Shown: positions 8,993 to 16,640 of the stretch, one piece after another | How positions within the stretch are numbered: the stretch's first letter is position 1 | Layout: every line of letters starts with the position of its first letter | NCBI GenBank assembly: GCA_900765575.1 | Contig: CAAFRW010000094.1 | Location: 1-28,635, forward strand | Direction: 5' to 3' | Source of the DNA: Bacteroidaceae bacterium | Lineage (GTDB): Bacteria > Bacteroidota > Bacteroidia > Bacteroidales > Bacteroidaceae | DNA: 28,635 nucleotides | Made by a program: the position numbers and the translations under genes | Notes under the pieces: generated by a model | Seen by the model: only the letters and a program-made list of their open reading frames with translations | Told to the model about the DNA's origin: nothing | Databases searched by the model: none

Positions 8993-9605
8993 CGAAACGT
9001 TTTTGGGTAGGAGTGCCGGTGACTTTCTCTTTGGGAGGAAACTCTCGGTCGTACTCTTCCGCCTTTGCTTCATCTATATAGTATATGGAGTTTTCCTCAT
9101 AGCAACCTTTGGCTTCGGTTAATGCATTCTCGTACAATTCACAAACATGGAGTGCCGTTGCATATTTGTTTTCTGAAGTCCGGATGCCTAAAGATTCAGC
9201 CGGAACGAAGCCTTGTCGTAGGTAATAGTCTGGGTCGCCGCATAACAGAATTCCCCGGAATCCCATATCGCGGGCTATGTTCCGGGTATATTCAATCATT
9301 TTACCTCCGATACCCTTTCGTTGATATGCAGGGAGGACTGAAATAGGTCCCAAGCTCAATACGGTATATTCTTTTCCGTTATCTCCTTTGATGATTGATT
9401 TTAAGTAAACGATGTTTCCGATAATCTTGCCGTTATGCACGGCCACTATATCGAGCTCCGGCAGAAACGCTGGGCTGTTGCGCATGATGTGAAGCAAATA
9501 ATGTTCGTTGCATCCGGGAGAATAGTGATTCCAAAAAGCTTCTCGCGTTACAAACTCTGTTTCGCTATAATCCGAAGGTTGTTTAGGTCTAAGTTCAATT
9601 TCCAT
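8961..9605 (-). CDS. GNAT family N-acetyltransferase
   Basis: 214 residues. The acetyl-CoA-binding signature is clear: LGPISVLPAYQRKGIGGKMI (about 85-104) with the Q/RxxGxG/A loop at 95-100, followed by the helix MIEYTRNIARDMGF and strand RGILLCGDPDYY, then RQGFVP. This layout matches single-domain GNAT proteins related to E. coli YhbS. The acceptor substrate cannot be predicted. The C-terminal stretch (FPPKEKVTGTPTQKRF) is the family's usual end; the final few residues may have been altered if the neighbouring remnant marks a recombination joint. It is a single gene with no close partner. Confidence 0.92.
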   Translation of the reverse strand: MEIELRPKQPSDYSETEFVTREAFWNHYSPGCNEHYLLHIMRNSPAFLPELDIVAVHNGKIIGNIVYLKSIIKGDNGKEYTVLSLGPISVLPAYQRKGIGGKMIEYTRNIARDMGFRGILLCGDPDYYLRQGFVPAESLGIRTSENKYATALHVCELYENALTEAKGCYEENSIYYIDEAKAEEYDREFPPKEKVTGTPTQKRFDVISKMQRDA

Positions 9606-9736
9606 AAGTTTATTCTATTTTTTATATTGGCTTTCTCTTTTTAGAGCTTGGTTGTAAAAGTACGTTTTTGTGGATTACGGTTCTCTTTATAAAGTGAAAT
9701 TTTAACTATTTTGGAGTTTCTATACTCAACGGATGG

Positions 9737-9878
9737 CTATTCTGGAAGAAGTTGGGATAGGTTTTTCCACGTTGTTTGGCCGGTTGCCATGTCTTCATAC
9801 TTTTGTTTTGTTTCTTTGAAGGTTTTCACGAAAAAAAGAGATGCATGAAAGTCGATGTTTTTGAAGAATGGCTACTTT
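9737..9878 (-). pseudogene. Coding-like intergenic fragment beside the long hairpin
   Basis: The minus strand is open for about 46 codons from 9878 to a TAG at 9737, between an upstream in-frame TAG and this stop. The reading is protein-like (FVKTFKETKQKYEDMATGQ, then TTWKNLSQLLPE). A second frame also has a 30-codon ATG-initiated ORF at 9706-9798 (MKTWQPAKQRGKTYPNFF...). Both frames are open across the same bases. It abuts the inverted repeat at 9882-9927. It could be a decayed gene end or part of a dispersed element. No family recognised. Confidence 0.3.
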
Positions 9879-9881
9879 ATT

Positions 9882-9927
9882 AGAACATCTTGACGGAAGC
9901 TTGATTTTCCTTCCGTCAAGATGTTCT
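9882..9927 (-). terminator. Long perfect hairpin downstream of the winged-helix gene
   Basis: AGAACATCTTGACGGAAG (9882-9899) and its exact complement (9910-9927) form an 18-bp perfect stem with a 10-base loop. It lies 60 bases past the stop of the winged-helix gene, the place expected of a terminator for that operon. There is no T-run on either strand, so a classical intrinsic terminator is not certain; an element end or a processed RNA structure is an alternative. Confidence 0.5.
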
Positions 9928-9986
9928 TGCATAGAGTGGTTAGGAACTCTGTTTTTAACTGATAGCTTTGGTAATATTGTGCTTTA

Positions 9987-10271
9987 TTATTTCACAATAT
10001 AACTTTTAAGTGCCTCTACATACTCCTCAAAAGCATCTAAGCCTTGGGGTGTAATCTTACAGAGGGTGCAAGGCATTTTACCTTTAAATGTTTTCGTCAC
10101 ACTTACATATCCTGCCTTACTGAGTTTATCTATCTGTACGCTGAGATTACCGGCTGTGGCTCCCGTTTCCTGACGGATGTACACAAAGTCGGCTTCTTCA
10201 ACGCTAACGAGCAGCGACATAACCGCAAGTCGTAGTTCCGAGTGTAGCAGTGGATTTAATTCTTTGAACAT
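9987..10271 (-). CDS. Winged-helix DNA-binding transcriptional regulator (HTH_34-like)
   Basis: 94 residues, essentially one winged-helix domain. It starts NPLLHSELRLAVMSLL, has the recognition-helix region GATAGNLSVQIDKLSKAGYV (about 38-57) and a wing VTKTFKGKMPC...KITPQG. This matches the short ArsR/MarR-like 'winged helix DNA-binding' group common in Bacteroidetes. Two cysteines (CTLC, in the wing) are notable and could sense redox state or metal, but this is a guess. Its start lies inside the end of the upstream membrane-protein gene (16-base overlap), so the two are translationally coupled. Such pairs often control their own operon, and inverted repeats upstream (10942-10956) are a candidate operator. 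Confidence 0.88.
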   Translation of the reverse strand: MFKELNPLLHSELRLAVMSLLVSVEEADFVYIRQETGATAGNLSVQIDKLSKAGYVSVTKTFKGKMPCTLCKITPQGLDAFEEYVEALKSYIVK

Positions 10272-10864
10272 AGACGTTTGGCTTCTTTATTTAAATGGTA
10301 TCCGGGGATAATCATCATGAAAATGAAACTCAATGAAAATAGAATATATTGCAAATCATAGCTGAATGGTTTGTAAACAATTAGCATAGCCATACCGGTC
10401 AGTATTCCTAAATAAGAGCCTATAAGGGTCGTTTGGTCTTTCAATACGCGTCCGGTGATGTTCATAGTGAGTGCACAAAGAATAACACATAGAACCGGCA
10501 TCATAGGTAAAGTATTATAGATAGCGCAAGCCAGTAAGCTGAATCCCATTCCGTAGCATCCTACCACTATCCAAATGTCCTGTTTCACCTTATCGGTATA
10601 GGTCAGTACAGGGCTCTCTGTTTTTCGTCTTAAAAAGTAAGCGGCGGGAAAGCCGATGAGTGGTATGGCAAGCCACACAATATTCCATACAGGATTACCG
10701 GTCTGTTTGACTATCAGGTAAACAACAAGCGAGATGATGGTGCATAGATATCCCCAAAGTAGGAATATGTTTCCGTTGCCAAGCTGCAGGTTCTTCTTGC
10801 TGTTCCGAATCATGCGAGCGATGAGTTCCAGACTCTCTTTCTCATTTAAAACTTTTTCTTCCAT
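10256..10864 (-). CDS. Six-helix integral membrane protein of unknown function
   Basis: 202 residues. A charged N-terminus of about 30 residues (KESLELIARMIRNSKK) is followed by about six hydrophobic helices, at roughly 31-52, 58-77, 96-116, 119-138, 145-163 and 170-188. The protein ends in a basic tail (HLNKEAKRLCSKN). The pattern resembles Bacteroides membrane proteins encoded ahead of a winged-helix regulator; no catalytic motif is seen. The overlap with the regulator gene downstream suggests one transcript and a shared role, for example a membrane partner of the regulator. Function unknown. Confidence 0.85.
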   Translation of the reverse strand: MEEKVLNEKESLELIARMIRNSKKNLQLGNGNIFLLWGYLCTIISLVVYLIVKQTGNPVWNIVWLAIPLIGFPAAYFLRRKTESPVLTYTDKVKQDIWIVVGCYGMGFSLLACAIYNTLPMMPVLCVILCALTMNITGRVLKDQTTLIGSYLGILTGMAMLIVYKPFSYDLQYILFSLSFIFMMIIPGYHLNKEAKRLCSKN

Positions 10865-10941
10865 GTTCTTGTGGTTTTATCGATGGACTTCTTTGTTGTA
10901 GATTTCTTTTTTATCGTGTGCACATTGTGTGATGAATTTCC

Positions 10942-10956
10942 AAGGGTTTTACCCTT
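10942..10956. promoter_or_regulatory. Inverted repeat, candidate operator upstream of membrane protein/regulator operon
   Basis: AAGGGT-TTT-ACCCTT is a perfect 6-bp inverted repeat, centred about 85 bases upstream of the membrane-protein ATG. Nearer the gene the palindromic CACATTGTG occurs at about 10921-10929. Either could bind the dimeric winged-helix protein encoded in the operon. Binding is inferred only from shape and position. Confidence 0.3.
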
Positions 10957-11022
10957 AACCGATTACTTCTTAAGTTTATGGAGATACACGATACAATGTA
11001 GCTGCAATGCTGTAAGGTGAGT

Positions 11023-11424
11023 TTATTTCTCTTGTATTTCCGTCTGTTTTTCTTTTTGTATTTCTTGCAGCACGTTTATCAACGTTACTGTCAATGATTT
11101 GGTATCTGCCGTTACCTCCAAATCCACTGTAGCGCAATATTCCGATGGCTTACCGTCGACCATATCCAACTGATAGTTGCCGTTTTCATCATGAAATACA
11201 TAGAACTTACATTTTCCTTCGGGTACAGCTTTTAGTTCAAGAGTTACTTCCGGGCTTTTAGCGTCCGTCATATTACGTTGCCCCTTATCAGTGGCAATCA
11301 TTACTTTTCCTTTGTCCGAAGGAATGTTTGTCACCTTTACCGTCAGGTCATTTTGTGCGGTTACCACTAGTGTGCAGATGCTGGCAACTATGACCATAAA
11401 CCACTTTTTCTCAATTGCTTTCAT
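11023..11424 (-). CDS. Secreted DUF2141 domain-containing protein
   Basis: 133 residues from the ATG at 11424. I chose this start because it gives a clean Sec signal peptide (MKAIEKKWFMVIVASICTLV, cleaved near VTAQ), whereas the longer frame to 11511 would start inside the promoter. The mature part begins LTVKVTNIPSDKGKVMIA and contains YVFHDENGNYQLD, the hallmark of DUF2141, a small beta-sandwich exported protein; then come PSEYCA and a final strand SLTVTLI. A Lys/Glu/Gln-rich tail ends the protein. Role unknown; it is probably periplasmic. It has its own consensus promoter, so it appears to be a single-gene unit, possibly reading into the membrane-protein operon 158 bases downstream. Confidence 0.88.
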   Translation of the reverse strand: MKAIEKKWFMVIVASICTLVVTAQNDLTVKVTNIPSDKGKVMIATDKGQRNMTDAKSPEVTLELKAVPEGKCKFYVFHDENGNYQLDMVDGKPSEYCATVDLEVTADTKSLTVTLINVLQEIQKEKQTEIQEK

Positions 11425-11481
11425 ACGCTTCCTGTTTTTTAGGTTATACAAAAGGGAATGTTTGGTGCTCGAACTCCTTTG

Positions 11482-11512
11482 CAAATATAAGTAGTTTATT
11501 TTATAAACCAAA
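11482..11512 (-). promoter_or_regulatory. Consensus Bacteroides promoter for the DUF2141 gene
   Basis: On the minus strand TTTG (11509-11512) and TATATTTG (11482-11489) are separated by exactly 19 bases, matching the Bacteroides sigma-ABfr consensus (TTTG, 19-21 bases, TAnnTTTG). The spacer contains the perfect inverted repeat GTTTAT-AAA-ATAAAC (11494-11508), which could be a repressor site. The -7 box ends 57 bases before the ATG. Confidence 0.7.
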
Positions 11513-11620
11513 TTATATTATAAATTATTTGTATTGCTTTATACTATAATGAGGAGATGGTGTATTCGGATATTGAATTTGGAGGATTGGCGATAATTGA
11601 ATGGAAATGAAATTAGAAGT

Positions 11621-12496
11621 TCAAAAATTGATGTTTCTACGATATTGTTGTGGAGACACGCCCATTTGTTTCTTGAAGAATGTACCGAAATAAGAAGCGT
11701 TGGGGAAGTTTAATTCATCCGTAATTTCTTGAATATTCTTTTGAGTGTTTTTTAGTAAAGAGATACTTTTACGGATAATAGATTTAAAAACCAATTCCTG
11801 GACGGTATATCCACAAATAGATTTAGAGAGTGCTGAGAGGTATTTAGGAGAGAGGCAAAGCTTACTGGCGTAAAACTCTACTCCCCGTTCCCGCATATAA
11901 TGTTGTTCGATTAACTGAATGAGTCGCATGAAAATATCATTTCTATGCCCTATTGAATCACGGTTAGTTATTAACTTACGATTGTAAATGGAACAAAGCC
12001 GATATGTCAAGGCTAGTAATAATAGCTTCTGTTCATAGTGATTGAACGAATTTTCTCCTATTTCTAACGTATCATCAAGTAAAGACATATATCTAACCAC
12101 TTCTTCTTCCTCACCGGTGTTCCATACATAACAAGGCTCCGATATAAGCTGGGAACATAGGTACATGGAGACAACCAGATTTCCCATAATATCCCGTATT
12201 GGCCCTATTTGGTAAATGAGGATGAATATCTCTACATCGTCCGATTCCTGTAAGACCTGAAAGAGAGAATCTTCCGGAATGAAGAGCGTTTCACCGGCTT
12301 TAGCCGAGAATGACTTTTGATTTAGGGAAAAAGAGAAACTTCCCCGTTGACAGACCACTAATCCCATGCCATGTATCTGAAATTCAGTTGTTAAGGAAGG
12401 AGGGAAGGCCGAGAGCACCCCCTTCGAACTGCAAACACTTTTTCCCTGAGATAAATCGTTGTTCAACTTTGACAAACGTATTTTCTGTTCTTCCAT
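11621..12496 (-). CDS. AraC family transcriptional regulator, linked to the efflux operon
   Basis: 291 residues. The N-terminal half (about 35-100) is a cupin-like sensor domain (KAGETLFIPEDSLFQVL), and a helical linker follows. The AraC-type DNA-binding domain spans about 190-288: the first helix-turn-helix is VEFYASKLCLSPKYLSALSK and the second is IQEITDELNFPNASYFGTFF, ending KQMGVSPQQYRR, all classical. It follows the MFS gene by 57 bases on the same strand, so it is probably the local regulator of the TolC-HlyD-MFS operon, co-transcribed with it or nearly so. The inducer is unknown. Confidence 0.93.
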   Translation of the reverse strand: MEEQKIRLSKLNNDLSQGKSVCSSKGVLSAFPPSLTTEFQIHGMGLVVCQRGSFSFSLNQKSFSAKAGETLFIPEDSLFQVLQESDDVEIFILIYQIGPIRDIMGNLVVSMYLCSQLISEPCYVWNTGEEEEVVRYMSLLDDTLEIGENSFNHYEQKLLLLALTYRLCSIYNRKLITNRDSIGHRNDIFMRLIQLIEQHYMRERGVEFYASKLCLSPKYLSALSKSICGYTVQELVFKSIIRKSISLLKNTQKNIQEITDELNFPNASYFGTFFKKQMGVSPQQYRRNINF

Positions 12497-12553
12497 AAAT
12501 TATCTAAATGTTGTCAGGCCACTTTGGGTCATGCTTGGTTAAAAAAGAGAGGG

Positions 12554-14194
12554 CTAAGTTAGTAATTTTCGCTTAGTGTATGGAACAATCAACACAAATA
12601 TTGTACAGAAAATGCAAGCATAGAGTGTCCAACCGGCCATTTCTTTTACCGCTGAAAGAGTTGCCTGTACTTGTATGCGTCCTTTCATCGACATTGCGGC
12701 CATTTGCACGGCTTCGCCCTTGTCTTTTCCTTGGAACTGCATTCCTTGTATGGTGTGGGTAAACGAATCGGAAGCTTCCGGATTCAGCATGTCTACATTT
12801 TGCGCATAGCGGGTAACATAGTGTTGTTGGCGTTCTTGCAACAGATTGGTATAAAAGGCAGCTCCCATGCTTGGGGCTAATACCATACGGATGGTAAGCA
12901 TGGTGCATATCCAAGACGAGAGGAACTTGTATGGCATACGTTGGGTTGCATACGTTGGTATCAGCGAGTAAAGCATCATCATGCCTGTAGAGCGGAGAAT
13001 GATGGGATATTTCATCCGTTCGTATAATCCGGCGCTTTGCACTTCGAAATACATGAATAGTGCGGAAAGCCCCAAAAGGAGAAATCCTCCGGCAAACAGA
13101 TATTTAAAGTGTACTCCTTTTACACACAGTCCGATGGTTAGCATGCCTCCGATGAAATAGCCCAGCATGCACCAATTACCCAATGTCGCATTTTGCCAAT
13201 TATCAAGTTTCATGGCTACACCGGTGAATACATTGATAAACATAGCGCTCGAATTGAGGAACATAAGCAGGAAATAAAGTAGGATTCCCATACGGATGGT
13301 GCGCAGACTGAGTACTTTGAGCAAATAATACGGATTTCGATGCGTTGCTTCCAGATAAAGGAACAAGCCTCCGGTGATGACAGCTGTAGCTGTAGCCCAG
13401 CAGATGGTGGCATCGTCGTACCAGTCGAGCACTTTGCCATAGGTTAGTACGTAGGCGATGCACATTAGTGTGATACTGAAAACGGTGGCATTGCCAAATT
13501 GTTTGAAGTTGATAGGGAAACGTTTTGTATGGTACTTATGATAGGGCATTGTGATAAAGATGACGAGGATACTGAACAGTAGCATTCCCATCATATAGTA
13601 GTAAACGTATTGCCATTCATATTCATAGGCAAGCCATGCCGTAAGGGAAGTGCCTAACTGTCCCAGTATCATAAAGAACAGATAGATGGCCGGTTGCGCG
13701 GCACTGCGCTCAATATCCAGCTTGTCCCATCCCTCTTCGTCTTTAGGTTCCATACCGGGCGTAATTTTTAGATAAGCTTCTATTTTACCGGCATAGAGAA
13801 TGAGTGTAAATAGATTGACCATCATTAATACCATACGTAAGAAACCCATTAGCAAACTGCATAGAGCCAACAAAAAAATGCTGTCAGTCTTGGCGCAGAT
13901 ATAGCTGAAGATATACATAAGAGAGAAACCGGCAATACACATCATTTTTTCCCTGCGGATGACGACTAGTTTGTAAAGGAAAGGAGCAAAGGCGGCCATG
14001 CCGATGGAGGTGGCAAAGTTGGTAAATTGAATATGCTCGGAAATAATGCCTAGTCCGCTCATCATTTCTGTGGAGTTGACGGAGTATACTCCTCCTACCG
14101 TAAGGATAGGCAGGAACAACAACACCAGAATAAGAATGCCTATCGGTTTGGGCACCCAGTTGTAAAACGGATAATTTCTTGGATACGAGGGCAT
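12554..14194 (-). CDS. MFS drug:H+ antiporter, DHA2/EmrB-like inner membrane efflux pump
   Basis: 546 residues with about 14 hydrophobic helices, the size of DHA2 (14-helix) major facilitator pumps. Divergent from EmrB at the N-terminus (PKPIGILILVLLFLPILTVG), as usual in Bacteroidetes. A soluble loop around 145-165 (GMEPKDEEGWDKLDIERS) and a long periplasmic-side loop before the last helix (about 440-515, with QGMQFQGKDKGEAVQMAAMS) are seen. That last loop, including the Met/Gln-rich stretch, matches the region following TM13 in EmrB relatives. The gene starts 4 bases after the HlyD stop, so the two are tightly coupled. The pump should expel hydrophobic compounds through the HlyD adaptor and TolC; the substrate is not predictable. 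Confidence 0.92.
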   Translation of the reverse strand: MPSYPRNYPFYNWVPKPIGILILVLLFLPILTVGGVYSVNSTEMMSGLGIISEHIQFTNFATSIGMAAFAPFLYKLVVIRREKMMCIAGFSLMYIFSYICAKTDSIFLLALCSLLMGFLRMVLMMVNLFTLILYAGKIEAYLKITPGMEPKDEEGWDKLDIERSAAQPAIYLFFMILGQLGTSLTAWLAYEYEWQYVYYYMMGMLLFSILVIFITMPYHKYHTKRFPINFKQFGNATVFSITLMCIAYVLTYGKVLDWYDDATICWATATAVITGGLFLYLEATHRNPYYLLKVLSLRTIRMGILLYFLLMFLNSSAMFINVFTGVAMKLDNWQNATLGNWCMLGYFIGGMLTIGLCVKGVHFKYLFAGGFLLLGLSALFMYFEVQSAGLYERMKYPIILRSTGMMMLYSLIPTYATQRMPYKFLSSWICTMLTIRMVLAPSMGAAFYTNLLQERQQHYVTRYAQNVDMLNPEASDSFTHTIQGMQFQGKDKGEAVQMAAMSMKGRIQVQATLSAVKEMAGWTLYACIFCTIFVLIVPYTKRKLLT

Positions 14195-14198
14195 AAGG

Positions 14199-15290
14199 TC
14201 AAAGTTTTGCTTTTACCACTACCATCATACCTGCTGCAGGCCTGTCATTATCTTCTTTTGATAGGTTTGTAAAGTCTATGCGGATAGGAATACGTTGTTG
14301 TATCTTTACAAAGTTTCCTGCGGAGTTATCAGTAGGAACTAAAGAGTATTTGGAACCTGTAGCACCGGATATGGATGTAATCTTTCCTGTAAATTTTTTA
14401 TTGCTGATAGCATCTACTTGGATGATAACCTCTTGTCCTACGCTCAAATTCTCAACCTGTGTTTCTTTATAATTGGCAATAACCCATTTTTGTGTATCGG
14501 GTAAGATATAAGTAATCGTTTGTCCGGCAGTGATGTATTGTCCTTCTTCCAAAGTGCGGCGAGCTAATTGCCCATTACATGGAGCTATAACTACGGTATA
14601 AGAGAGGTTTAACTTAGCCATTTCAAGGGAAGCTGTGGCCCGCTGGATGGCTGCTTCCGTATTCTCGCGCCGGTAGGAGACTTCGTTTACCCCGGAAAGA
14701 GCCGCTTTGCGTTGGCGTTTTGTGGCTTCTAATTTCTTTAGGGTCGCTTTATACTCCGTTTCTATCTGTTCCAGTTGAATGGGAGTGGCTGCATTTCGTT
14801 TTACTAGATTTTCATAGCGTTGACGATCCTTCTCCAACTTCGTCAAGCGAATTTCAATTTCCGAAATGGACGCGTCATAGACGGAAGCTGTGGTTTGGGT
14901 GGTTTGTAGAGTGGCGCCTATAACAGTTGCGCCGGCCAGTGCATCTTTCAGAGCCGCTTCGGCTTCCATTACTCGGATTTTGTATTCTCGGTCGTCCAGT
15001 ACCAGCAGGGTGTCTCCTTTGTGAACGTCTTGATGTTCGTTGAAATATATTTTCTTGATGTATCCTGATGCACGTAAGTTGATGGGAGAGATATATTGTT
15101 CTACTTGTGCATCGTTGCTGGTTTCTGAATGTTTGTATCCGAGAAAGAGGCATATTACTTGAATTACGCCCCAAATCATAATGGCTATTCCGAGTAAACT
15201 AACCAGAATTTGCCAACGTTGTAGTTTTTTTAGTTTTTTCGCTTTCTCTTTGAGGGTACTTGAAGTGTTGTTCTTATCTGTTGATTTCAT
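14199..15290 (-). CDS. HlyD/EmrA family membrane fusion protein
   Basis: 363 residues. Basic cytoplasmic N-terminus; one membrane helix (about 26-50); then the biotinyl-lipoyl-like half motif SNDAQVEQYISPINLRASGY and VHKGDTLLVLDDREYKIRV, characteristic of EmrA proteins. A long coiled-coil hairpin (about 105-225, Ala/Glu/Lys-rich) follows, then the second lipoyl half (YTVVIAPCNGQLARRTLEEG) and the beta-barrel domain (WVIANYKETQVENLSVGQEV). It bridges the MFS pump and TolC in the periplasm. The gene lies between tolC (21-base gap) and the MFS gene (4-base gap). Confidence 0.95.
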   Translation of the reverse strand: MKSTDKNNTSSTLKEKAKKLKKLQRWQILVSLLGIAIMIWGVIQVICLFLGYKHSETSNDAQVEQYISPINLRASGYIKKIYFNEHQDVHKGDTLLVLDDREYKIRVMEAEAALKDALAGATVIGATLQTTQTTASVYDASISEIEIRLTKLEKDRQRYENLVKRNAATPIQLEQIETEYKATLKKLEATKRQRKAALSGVNEVSYRRENTEAAIQRATASLEMAKLNLSYTVVIAPCNGQLARRTLEEGQYITAGQTITYILPDTQKWVIANYKETQVENLSVGQEVIIQVDAISNKKFTGKITSISGATGSKYSLVPTDNSAGNFVKIQQRIPIRIDFTNLSKEDNDRPAAGMMVVVKAKL

Positions 15291-15311
15291 ATTTCGGTTT
15301 GATTTATAGAT

Positions 15312-16640
15312 TTATTTTTTGATGAGCGATTCTAGCCGTCCTGTTAACTTTAGTAACATCAGATTGGCAAGCCGATAGTTATAATGAGCGCTGATGTAAT
15401 TGTTCTGTGCTTCACTTACCTGCATTTCGTCTTGTAAAACTTCGGTCATAGAAGCAATACCTTCCCGATATCGTTCGGAAGTGACGGCATATACTTCTTC
15501 TGCTAATTGATAATTATCTTTTTGCTTTTTGAAGTTACGTTCGTTGTTCATCAGGTCGTTTGTTGTATTTAGATATTGGGTTTGCAGATTTTTATGGGTG
15601 TTTTCTTGCTCTAGCTTAATATTTTCCATGTCAATTAAAGCTTTCCGATTTTTATAGCGTTTGTCCAAACCGTCGAAAATAGGAATGTGTAATGAAACTC
15701 CTAGTCCGTAAGAACGAAACCAATGATTGGATGGTCCGGAATGAAACCAGTGATGTGCTTTGTCCGTATAGGCCGAGAACATCCAGTTTCCGGTCAGGTT
15801 TAGTGAAGGTATGTATCCATTGTCTACCATTTGTTTTTGTTGTTTTGTCAGTTTTCCTTTCGTCTGTAACAATTGGAATTCATACAGATTTTCTGATAGG
15901 CCGGTCAACGTTACCGGAGTAATTTTTTCTACATTAACCGGTACTAAGGTTATTTCTTTTTCAAACGGATAGTCTATGATGTATTTTAGCATATTAAGTT
16001 GCTGCATTAGCATAGCTTGTGCATTGTCATATTGTACTTGTAGGTTTTCCAGATTGATGTTTACCCGATTTACATCCACTTCCAGGGCCATTTCATTGTC
16101 ATAGAATGCTAATGTAATGTCTCTCAATGTTTTTAGTCTGGAAATATTTGCTTTTACCAAAGATATTTGTTCGGTTGTAACTTGTCCGAGATAATATATT
16201 TTACAGATTTGCAAGATGAGGTCTTCTCGTGCTTTCTCGTATGAAAGGCGATTTATCTCGTCTAGGGTTTTTGCCATGGAAATAGAGGTGTAAACTGTTT
16301 GGTTATAAAGAGGCATCTGCATCTGTATTCCTGTACTGGCATTGTATCGTAGATTATAGGTTATATTATAGGGAACGCCATACGACGAACCGTCAGTAAC
16401 GGATACGGGTGGGTCTATGTTATCGTTGATATTTGCAAAACCATTGATTTGGGGAAGTAGTTTCGCTCTGTTTTCTGAGATGTTATATTTGCCTTTTTGT
16501 ATTTCGTTTCGCTGACTTCGTAGGGAGAGGTTATTCTCTATCCCCCAGTGGAGGCAGTCCTCTAATGTCAAGGTTTCTTGCGTATTCCCACTTGTGGCGA
16601 AAGAGTAAAGAAAGACAAAAATAAGCGATAACTTTTTCAT
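15312..16640 (-). CDS. TolC family outer membrane efflux protein
   Basis: 442 residues from the ATG at 16640. This start gives a good signal peptide (MKKLSLIFVFLYSFATSG); the frame is open 20 codons further but that part would overlap the promoter. The mature protein begins LTLEDCLHWGIENNLSLRSQ, the typical TolC opening, and the pattern repeats in the second half (LTKQQKQMVDNGYIPSLNLTG, then EEVYAVTSERYREGIASMTE and LQDEMQVSEAQNNYISAHYN). It forms the trimeric outer-membrane duct for the HlyD-MFS pump encoded just downstream. It is the first gene of the operon. Confidence 0.94.
   Translation of the reverse strand: MKKLSLIFVFLYSFATSGNTQETLTLEDCLHWGIENNLSLRSQRNEIQKGKYNISENRAKLLPQINGFANINDNIDPPVSVTDGSSYGVPYNITYNLRYNASTGIQMQMPLYNQTVYTSISMAKTLDEINRLSYEKAREDLILQICKIYYLGQVTTEQISLVKANISRLKTLRDITLAFYDNEMALEVDVNRVNINLENLQVQYDNAQAMLMQQLNMLKYIIDYPFEKEITLVPVNVEKITPVTLTGLSENLYEFQLLQTKGKLTKQQKQMVDNGYIPSLNLTGNWMFSAYTDKAHHWFHSGPSNHWFRSYGLGVSLHIPIFDGLDKRYKNRKALIDMENIKLEQENTHKNLQTQYLNTTNDLMNNERNFKKQKDNYQLAEEVYAVTSERYREGIASMTEVLQDEMQVSEAQNNYISAHYNYRLANLMLLKLTGRLESLIKK

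Larger units (their letters stand above)
9606..9986. other. Intergenic region between GNAT and winged-helix genes
   Basis: Holds the GNAT 5' region, with a near-consensus TACTTTTA about 50 bases upstream of its ATG, plus two unusual items listed separately: a coding-like fragment at 9706-9878 and an 18-bp perfect inverted repeat at 9882-9927. No complete gene of normal size is present. Confidence 0.5.

Noticed and set aside
11425..11511. N-terminal extension of the DUF2141 gene
   Set aside because: The upstream Met at 11511 lies within the promoter, and the signal peptide begins at the Met at 11424.
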